The position numbers and the translations under genes are program-made. From Hyposmocoma kahamanoa (taxonomy: Eukaryota; Arthropoda; Insecta; Lepidoptera; Cosmopterigidae): DNA of 64,000 nucleotides. The number at the start of each line of letters is the position of its first letter. Position 1 is the first letter of the stretch. Positions 56,425 to 64,000 of this stretch are shown here, piece after piece. The notes under the pieces are model-generated. The model was given only the letters and a program-made list of their open reading frames with translations. It had not been told where the DNA came from and did no database searches. The stretch covers positions 323,171-387,170 of the forward strand of contig NW_020653753.1 of the NCBI RefSeq assembly GCF_003589595.1, given 5' to 3'.

Positions 56425-57723
56425 CATAGGGCGCACTATAAGTTTCCGGAACAGGCCATTTACATAAGCAAAATTTAAAAAGTAATTACAACATTTGAAA
56501 ATGGAACTCTTTGGCTGTAGAATACAGTTTGTTTCATCTGACTGGCACTTGTTTTTACATTGTGGCATCATTTTAGAAATTGGTTGTCTACATCACCATG
56601 GATTTAACTCGTGAAAATTTTCGTAGTATGATTTTCTACGACTTTAAGTGTAATTTAACAGCTCAGCGGAGCTTCGCTCGGCTTCAAACTGCTTTTGGCG
56701 ATGAAACATCATGCATGATGCCTATTTATAGCTGGTTTGCAGAATTCAAACGCGGTCGTGTGAATCTCAGTGACGAATTTTGCGATGGTCGCCCGTCCAT
56801 TGCTGTGAACAAGAAAAACATCGATGCTGTGCGCCGTATGATCAGAACAGACAGGCATGTGAGATTCGGGCATCTTTAGGCATAGGCATGAGTCAAATAC
56901 AATCAATACCACACAAACATTTGGGTGTGAAAAAACTGTGCTCTCGGTGGATCCCACACAATTCGACTGAGGCTCAAAAAACGGAACGCCTTACTTGGTG
57001 CAATGCCATGCTTACCAGATTCAACCAAGGGGTGTCAAATTTGTAATAATCAAATTTTTGTAATAGTTAAATAGTAACAGGTGTCAAAACATGGATTTAT
57101 AGTTACGATCCCAAAACAAAGTAGCAATAGAGCATATGGGTCTTTCTAGATGAGCCGAAACCAATCAAAGTGGCGCTCTAGCAAAGTGCCTGTAAGCGGA
57201 TGATTGCTTCTTTTTTTATGAAAACTGGTCACGTGGCTACTGTTGCTTTGGAGAATCGTTGTACCGTGAATTATGATTGGTACACGACCATTTGTTTGCC
57301 GGAAGTTATTGACAAACTCCGTAAAAATAACCGTAAACGCCGTATCATCTTGCACCACGATAATGCCAGTTCTCACACGGCCAGACAGGCAAATGAATTT
57401 TTGAAGGTGCATAACGTTGAGCTTATGAGCCATCCCGCGTACAGTCCCGACCTGGCACCTTGTGACTTATATTTATTTCCAAAAACTAAGAACCAGTTAC
57501 GCGGTCAACGATTTTCATCACCTGAAGAGGCTGTCGAAGAGTAAAAAAATATGTTTCAGAGATTGTCGCGGAGGAGTAGCATAAATGTTTTCAAAATTGG
57601 TTCATTCGTATGAAAAAGTGCACTAACGCTAACAGAGAATATTTTGAGAAACAATAAATTCATTACTGACCATTTATAATATTTTTTTCTTATTCATTCC
57701 GGAAACTTATAGTGCGCACCACG
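56425..57723 (+). mobile_element. mariner (DD34D) transposon copy 2, inactive
   Basis: 1299 bp with TA at 56423-56424 and 57724-57725. The terminal repeats share GCGCACTATAAGTTTCCGGA. Same family and orientation as copy 1. Confidence 0.9.
56598..57657 (+). pseudogene. mariner transposase, broken (copy 2)
   Basis: Starts MDLTRENFRSMIFYDFKCN, so it keeps the N-terminus lost in copy 1. A short deletion removes TYHEI after DRHV and shifts the frame to a stop at 56877-56879. A further AT-rich insertion lies near 57045-57075. The first catalytic motif reads GVKTW instead of GDETW, so the first aspartate is lost. HHDNASSHTA and CDLYLFP keep the other two. Non-functional. Confidence 0.88.
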
Positions 57724-58644
57724 TACATCGCCACAACATCACCAGATTTTAACGACGTTGTGATCTTGTGACCGATGATATGCGATTGTGTAAAAAATAT
57801 TTATTTTATATTTAACATATTTAGTGCAGCCTTGAATAACCTTAAATTTTAGTTTTTGGGTAGCACAGATTTCATTCCTTTATTTTATTTCCTTTTCCTT
57901 TTCCTTTATTTTATTCCTTTATTTATTTCATTCCTTTGCCGTATGCATTACGAAGGAGAAACGAAGTGCTTCGAACAAATACATAGTATTTCAATGACAT
58001 AAGTATGGCGCGGGGGTGTGTTAGTTGTTCCACCTCCACGCGCGCGAAGTCCTTGAGTAGTCTGTGATAACATGTTGTCACAGAACGCCCAAAAATGTAG
58101 CCGGTACGACCTGGGGCTAACACTGACAACTCTCGGCTTCAGTCTGAGAATTGTCAGTGAGGGCGCGAATCGATCAACACGGCCCGGCCATGCGTTTCTG
58201 GGGGTGGACAATGGCAAGTGATGGGCAGTCTAAATTTCCACCCTCCTGCGTTAATGCCTGCGCAGTTGAGCACCATACGCAGAGATGAGGGAATCCTGGG
58301 GAGTTGAGCCCGAGCGGGTTGGGGACCCTGGCAAGCAATACGCCCTCTTCGGCCCTGATTTCCTGCCAAACGGTAGCCCTGTGATTAGCCAACACAGGGA
58401 AATGGCATAGTCTCGTCAGAGGGCCACAGGCGAGGTGCGAGGGGGACGGACTCGGATATGTTGACGGGGTGAGTATGTGCGGAACACCTGGCTGACTTTG
58501 ATCAAGTCATACAGCAGCAGTGAGCTCTTAACTCCTGCACTTATACTCTCCTGACAATCCTGGTGTCCTGAATGGGACATCCCCAAAGGTGCGGGCTCCG
58601 TGGTGGGTGGGAAGTCAGAAGAGTGAATTAAAACACATAGTAAC

Positions 58645-59400
58645 ATGTACACTAACGATCTTTCTTTCTCTAAATCTAATAACCCAAAAACGGCGGTACT
58701 GGAAGTGAAACCCAAAAGTGCCCCACCAACACACACAAACACACAGCGCCCTACGGTGAGTGGTAGGCCAAAGGGGAAACCCCAAGGTCAGCCGAGCACC
58801 GATGTTTGTGCTAGCACCACACCAGCGGTAGTGGCCCAAACCCAGTAGCAGTAGCTTAAATGTGACGTTTTCAAGTGTAAATTTATTTTACCTATGGAAT
58901 AAATAATCTTTGATAAATAAATAGACTTTGACTTTGACTTTGACCCTAGGTTCTGCGGCGCCCGCTCACACATCGGGTTCTGCATTGCAGAATCCCTCAA
59001 ACACGGCCCTTGAGGTAGGATGGACCCTGGTGAGTCGCCAGCCCAAATTCAAGGCCACGGCACACATCCGTAAGGAAGGGACAAGTTACCACGGCGAGCG
59101 TCCACCTCCAGCCCCCAGTGGGAGCAGGGGACGCCCTGCCCGAAAAAACAAGAAAGGCCGTCGAAGAGAATGCGAGCGTCGCAATGCCAACAACCCCCTG
59201 CCGAAGGAGGGAGAGGCGAGGCCCCCAGTGGGTGCCGGGGAGCCCCTCTCATTGAAAAATGGGGTGGAGGCTCCCCGGAAGGTGGTCTGCGGACTACTCA
59301 TCCCTGGCCATTGGGAGGAATCGGCCGCATCCTCAAGTGGGCGTAGGCACACCGCTGGGTTGTTCACTAACTGCAGCAGCATAGTGAACACTGCTTCGTA
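58645..59400 (+). pseudogene. LINE ORF1 remnant
   Basis: Part 1 (58645-58848) reads MYTNDLSFSKSNNPKTAVLE to VVAQTQ. Part 2 resumes in another frame after the 58849-58949 insertion as GSAAPAHTSGSALQ and runs to 59400. It is basic and Pro/Arg-rich (GRPARKNKKGRRRECERR), as expected for a nucleic-acid-binding ORF1. I see no CCHC zinc knuckles. Confidence 0.55.
58849..58949 (+). mobile_element. short retroelement 3' tail inside LINE ORF1
   Basis: Contains ACCTATGGAATAAATAATC followed by three TTTGAC units (58926-58947). The same TACCTATGGAATAAATAAT tail ends the LINE fragment at 33059-33436, so this is the end of a related LINE or of a SINE using the same tail. Confidence 0.6.
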
Positions 59401-59847
59401 GTGGTGAGCCGCCCAGACGAACTCGTCCCCGCTGTCCTGGGGCATGGCCGGCGCCTAACCTTCCAGTTGAGCACGGTCTACCTCAGGTTCAGATCCAAGA
59501 GGGGCCTGTACACCGATGTGCCACCTGAGAAGACGGGCACAACAACGACACGGATGGACGTCTCCCCGGAGCCCTCCACCTCCTCTGATATCCCAGAGAA
59601 GGTGAAGGGCCCTCCTTGACCCCCGTCTCTGCGAACGCCGCTGACAAACCGGTGGCGACCAGCAGGGATGACGAGTGCATGTTGGGGATGGGAGACATCC
59701 GACTGAGCCAGGACGTGGACGAGGAGCTGCTATCTTCTGATGGCGGTTTCCCCCTCGCTCAGTAAACCTCACATCGTCCAGAGCAACCTCCACCACAGCC
59801 AGGCCGCAACGGTTCAGCTCCGGAAGTAGCTGGAGGCTAACAACACA

Positions 59848-60290
59848 GCCATGGCGCTAATCCAGGAACCGTGGATTAGTGCCCGTAGCCAAATAAATGG
59901 ACTCTCACATCTGAGAGGTCAGGCTATTATCGACTACCATCTCAAATAAACCTAGAACTTGCATATATTACTCTAATAACTTACATGTACTGCCACTAAA
60001 TGAATTCTGTTCCAGAGACCTGTGTACCGTAAAGCTTTTAGCTGACGCGGCCACGGGCCTGCCCGAAGTGGTGCTCGCCTCTGTCTATAAGGCGGAGACT
60101 GATGTGCCACCACCGCAGGAAATGGTACAGCTAATCAACTACTGCGAGTAGAACGGCCAGAATATCATCGTGGCTACTGACTCCAACGCCCACCATCCGT
60201 CGTGGGGCATGGAATTCGCAAAGGATAGAGGTAAGAACGTAACAGAATACTTATTCACAACTTACCTTCAAATCCTTAATAAAGGTATAG
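59848..60290 (+). pseudogene. LINE endonuclease (APE-type) remnant
   Basis: ALIQEPWISARSQINGLSHL with an intact catalytic glutamate motif, then SRDLCTVKLLADAATGLPEV, VVLASVYKAETDVPPPQEM and ATDSNAHHPSWG (the NAHH motif of LINE endonucleases). There are stops after DYHLK and after NYCE. The frame then leads into the deletion point near 60290-60320. Confidence 0.75.
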
Positions 60291-60324
60291 TGCCGCTTGC
60301 ATGGCGACGACCGGCTGCATGAGG

Positions 60325-61000
60325 ACAACTCCAACTGCAGCCCTCGAAGCGATGCTGGACCTGCGACCCCTCCCACTGCTCATCAGACAAGAAGCGGCGT
60401 CAACAGCAGTACGTCTAAACAGAGCCGGCCTTTGGAAGCACATGAGGATCCCACATACAGAAATCCTTTATAAGACTGTCAATGAGGAACCGCTACTGGA
60501 GGCGGCTGTGGATAGGATCCCAAAACAATACATCTTTGACAAAAAATACAAGATACAATTGTTTGAAGATCCCAACGAAGGACTGAACCCCAGAGAGGTC
60601 AGTCTTCACTGATGGATCTAAAACAAATTCAGGAACAGGTACTGGGGTATTCTCAGAAGACAGGATATCTATCTATATATCAGGATATCAACACCGCTTG
60701 GTGACCACAACACAGTACTCCAGGCTGAATGCATGGGCATCAGGTTGGCAGCAGAAGCAATCATAGCGAGAAGAGTAAAGAATTACTCCATTCGAATACT
60801 CTCCGATAGTATGTCATTACTTCAAGCACGGAACAGCTATGACATAAACTCCGGGCTCATTTTCGAATGTCATCAAGTACTCATGGAGGTATGCATACAA
60901 AACCATGTAACTCTACAGTGGATTAAAGGACACAACGACACGTGCCAATGACGCAGCAGATGAACTAGCCAGAACAGATCCCGTGGGACCAGAACCCATA
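60325..61000 (+). pseudogene. LINE post-RT region and RNase H remnant
   Basis: First PTAALEAMLDLRPLPLLIRQ and ASTAVRLNRAGLWKHMRIP, which follow the RT in I-type elements. Then RNase H: FTDGSKTNSGTGTGVFSEDR (about 60610), AECMGIRLAAEAI, RILSDSMSLLQARNSY and LQWIKGHNDT (to 60945), and after a frameshift NDAADELARTDPV. The D-E-D-D catalytic set is recognisable but spread over three frames. Confidence 0.8.
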
Positions 61001-61449
61001 GTGTCCCTCCCCTACCAATAGTCCAGAACAACTATACACAAAGGCACAAAATGTTCACATAATAATACATGGACCACCCTTACGGTTTGTAGACAGACGA
61101 GGGAAGCACTCCCAACGCTCAATGCCAGCCTATCTCGAATATTAATTAAACTTAAAAGGCAAGAGCTTCGCACTCTAACTGTCGCCCTAACGGGTCATGG
61201 TCCATACAATAAACACCTTTTCAATTTAGGTATCACAACTACAGGGCGAAGTACCTTGGAGTGCCAAGGTCCCTCCCCGAAGTCTTCAGCAAACCGAGGA
61301 GGCTGCTGAGATTCCTGGAGGAGCTTGAGTGGCACGAGTAGGACCCTGCACCCACCACACGCAAAATAGCCGCCTTGACGTCGAGTTGCGGATACCAGCC
61401 CGTTATACCAAGTACCAAGTATGGCGCGTTCTGGACATTCTGGTCGATC

Positions 61450-61525
61450 GAAACAATAAATTCATTTCTGACCATTTATAGTATTTTTTCCTTATTCATT
61501 CCGGAAACTTATAGTGCGCCTCACG
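61450..61525 (+). mobile_element. mariner right-end fragment
   Basis: 76 bp matching the 3' end of the two mariners, from AAACAATAAATTCATTTCTG through CCGGAAACTTATAGTGCGCC to the terminal CACG before TA at 61526-61527. It abuts the 3' part of the I-like LINE, so either the LINE inserted into a third mariner or a deletion joined them. Confidence 0.85.
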
Positions 61526-61529
61526 TACA

Positions 61530-62878
61530 GCGAGTTTAACTTAGTGTTAAAAAAGTCCACGCCAACACATTATTACAAACGCGGCAGAAATGTTACAATA
61601 AAACAAAATAAATGTGTACATAACACTTATATTTTAGCATAACGTGGTGAGATTAAAATAAATATCTTTAAATTAAAACAACGAACATAATACAAATTTT
61701 GGAGATGTACGGCCCGTTAACAGAGAAGGGAAGCTAAGCTCTCCCTTATTGACTTCGATAATTTGAAATTACCTTATTATTTTGTTGCGAAATATTTTTT
61801 TTACTTCTAAAATATTCAACTTTAGTCAACTTTCTCTGTTAACTTTTCAAACATGATTCCTTTAATAATAATACATAATTTTGCGGATCAAAGCAAAATG
61901 AAACTCTAAAATAAAAATATTGAATATAAACAATATTCTACATACATTTTCACTTTGATTTAATCCGTTAGTTTAATCACAAAATTTTAAATCTACTAGC
62001 TGCGACACCTTACCGGCCGTGCTACTCCGAAAACTAATAGTACATAAACAATATGTTTAAAATTAAATAAAGTATAGAGCCAGCCATCTTCTTAAAGTAC
62101 GTGTACCTACTTTCCCGAGTATATAAGTTTATCATTGTGGCAGTAACCAAATTGACGTATTTCGAAGATTTTTTGAGCAAAGATGGATCTCTGGTCCATT
62201 TTTTTAATAATTGTATTTGGGCAAATAATTTCGGTTCAAAAACGATAGAACGTTTTTCCTCTATTAAATTGTAAACTCTTCGCATTTTATTTTATTGACC
62301 AAATACAATAAAATAAAATTAAAAAGCCATTAATTCATGTTTATACACCGCTCGTTAAGGCTTTTACAGACAGGCTACTGGTCCGGTAGCATTGTGTAGA
62401 CGACGTCACCGGCAATGTGGGCCTAAGTAACTTGTAATTACAGAATACATTTTACAAAGGTAACAAGTAAGCTTGTAATTCAACTACAAACTACTTAGAA
62501 TTTTGAGTACTTTGTAGTGAAACCTACATTCGCAACAGCAGTGTTGGGTTAGAAGTAGTTAAAATACAAGGTACTATAAGTCAATCAGAACTTCCTGATA
62601 CGATATAAAGAAATCACATTGCAATCCTTACAAAACACCTCTATATTATCCCCAATTTAACATTTCCGATTGGTTATTACGATTGAACACTTTTGATAAT
62701 TAATTTTATTGTCTACACAAATTTCCCTATCGATTTGCTCCATCGACGTCATACTTCGACACGCTTATGCATACATACATATACTCATACCCATGTATTA
62801 ATACAGAAACGAATTATAAGAGACTCGTAATTACATGACAATCAATAGTGGATGCTGATAAGCAATAACGTTTCACCT
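61530..62878. other. unassigned AT-rich sequence
   Basis: Nothing recognised; 63131-64000 is similar, apart from the short direct repeat near 63788. Confidence 0.55.
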
Positions 62879-63130
62879 AACATGATCATAGTTATAGTTT
62901 TGCGAAAATGGCACCAGAATATTTTTTCGTTCGTTTTGATATTTTATCCAAGGTTTACCTATAAAATGATAACTTTTGCAGTTGGAGAATTATAGTAATA
63001 AAAATCACAACAATTCATAATTCCTAAGGTGATAACTGCAAAAATGTTCATTTTATAAGTTAATTTTGGAATTATCAAAAACAAAGAAAAAAGTCTTAAG
63101 GTGCCATTTTCGTAAAACTATGATCATGTT
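62879..63130. mobile_element. palindromic MITE
   Basis: 252 bp. Outer arms AACATGATCATAG...GCGAAAATGGCACC against its inverted copy; inner arms ATAAAATGATAACTTTTGCA against ATAAAATGAACATTTTTGCA. It could fold into one long hairpin. Confidence 0.7.
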
Positions 63131-63787
63131 GGTTGCTACGTTGTTTGACTCACATTGTGTAATGCACTTACTTATTAATATAATTATTTTAAATACAGCT
63201 AACAAATTTACATGTATCGGGAGTTTCAATGCACTGCGAGTCTTAAAACTTATATTATCAAGAAGTTTCTCCAAATAATATCAAATAACGATTTTCTCGT
63301 TTGAGAAAGCTTCTGGTAGACCTAAAACTGCTGTTAAATGCTAAATGTTGCTGCAATGACATTTTACTTTTATCGCTTGCCAACAATCCATACCTGTCTG
63401 CAAAGATCGTTATCATTTTCAACTGTAAGCGAATTGGAATATAAGCTGGTTACTTGCTCTTGCAAATCTTCGAAAAATCACCGTTACAAATGGTTATATC
63501 ATTTAATTTAGGCCACTTAAATAATCACTGTGAACTTACACTATAATAATTGTCTTTTACAAAAAAAAAGAAATCAATATAAATATTTAAAAAATCACAT
63601 ACAAGTCCGGTGCATAAACTAACGAAAATAAATTTACCAATATTTACAAGGTGGTAAATCAAAATATTATATTATCTCTTATAAAATCATTTTCATCAGG
63701 TAAAAAACATACTACCAAGGACAATATATACATTATTTCACAAATTATCAAAGTATAAATCACATTCATACCTTGCAACATGATTTT

Positions 63788-63863
63788 AGTGTAAGTGGCA
63801 TTTATAACAAGTATTAATTGCGACTTACACCGAAGGCATATTTTCAGTGTAAGTGGCATTTAA
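63788..63863 (+). repeat. short direct repeat
   Basis: AGTGTAAGTGGCATTTA occurs at 63788 and again about 58 bp later. Confidence 0.7.
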
Positions 63864-64000
63864 TATAAGCAAACACAAGACATTATGACACCGGTCATAA
63901 TTATAATCCAAACGTAAAATCTGTACAATACTTAACGTATCAAAATTAAGAAATACACATTACTTCATGACTGTTTTCTAAAGTCCAAGCTCCGAAGTCC

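Larger units (their letters stand above)
57960..61448 (+). mobile_element. I-like LINE with deleted reverse transcriptase
   Basis: A GC-rich island in an AT-rich window. In order: a 5' UTR-like stretch (57960-58640), ORF1 pieces (58645-59620), an APE-type endonuclease (59848-60290), then directly the post-RT connection region and RNase H (60325-61000), and a C-terminal part. Roughly 1 kb of reverse transcriptase is missing. ORF1 is split by a short retroelement tail at 58849-58949. Clades with an RNase H after RT (I, R1, LOA groups) fit; I cannot place it further. Confidence 0.8.

Noticed and set aside
1..64000. CRISPR array, operon or prokaryotic phage
   Set aside because: The repeat types, spliced gene and composition are eukaryotic; no regularly spaced repeats with unique spacers were seen.

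Overview
The window is eukaryotic nuclear DNA: AT-rich, mostly non-coding, with spliced exons, canonical GT/AG introns and many interspersed repeats. The repeat vocabulary (tRNA-derived SINEs, the AACCGACTTC element, DD34D mariners, jockey-like and I-like LINEs) and the one host gene suggest an insect, most likely a moth or butterfly. I cannot name the species.

One host gene is supported. Five exons on the + strand between 36254 and 52015 join in phase at four GT/AG junctions into an intact 356-residue secreted protein of the yellow / major royal jelly protein family. Its four introns (2.7 to 5.1 kb) are full of transposons. No other host coding gene could be supported.

Layout. 1-4.2 kb: SINE fragment, foldback fragment, a 3-bp-TSD MITE, a small Penelope-like footprint and a 0.7-kb TIR element. 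4.2-6 kb: a 0.45-kb repeat module and a dead mariner. 6-15 kb: SINEs and SINE-like family C copies, AACCGAC elements, and a 430-bp GTCGTGAC-rich foldback element. 15-22 kb: family C, a 105-bp MITE (two copies) and two Penelope-like footprints. 24-31 kb: a TA-flanked MITE, an 8-bp-TSD MITE, a hAT-like MITE nested in another repeat, and a third long Penelope-like footprint. 31-36 kb: LINE 3' ends, SINE D and a nested PIF/Harbinger-like MITE. 36-52 kb: the yellow gene. 53-55 kb: a 5'-truncated LINE with an intact reverse transcriptase frame, set in an (AT)n tract. 55-61.5 kb: SINE D with a nested MITE, a second dead mariner, an I-like LINE that lost its reverse transcriptase, and a mariner end. 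62.9 kb: a palindromic MITE.

The most interesting material is the structure of the non-autonomous repeats. One family has four copies with long inverted arms, a tail on one side and 11-12-bp direct repeats, which fits inverted Penelope-type pLTRs better than a DNA transposon. Three copies of another family have perfect 8-bp target duplications. Several nested insertions let the empty target site be read directly.
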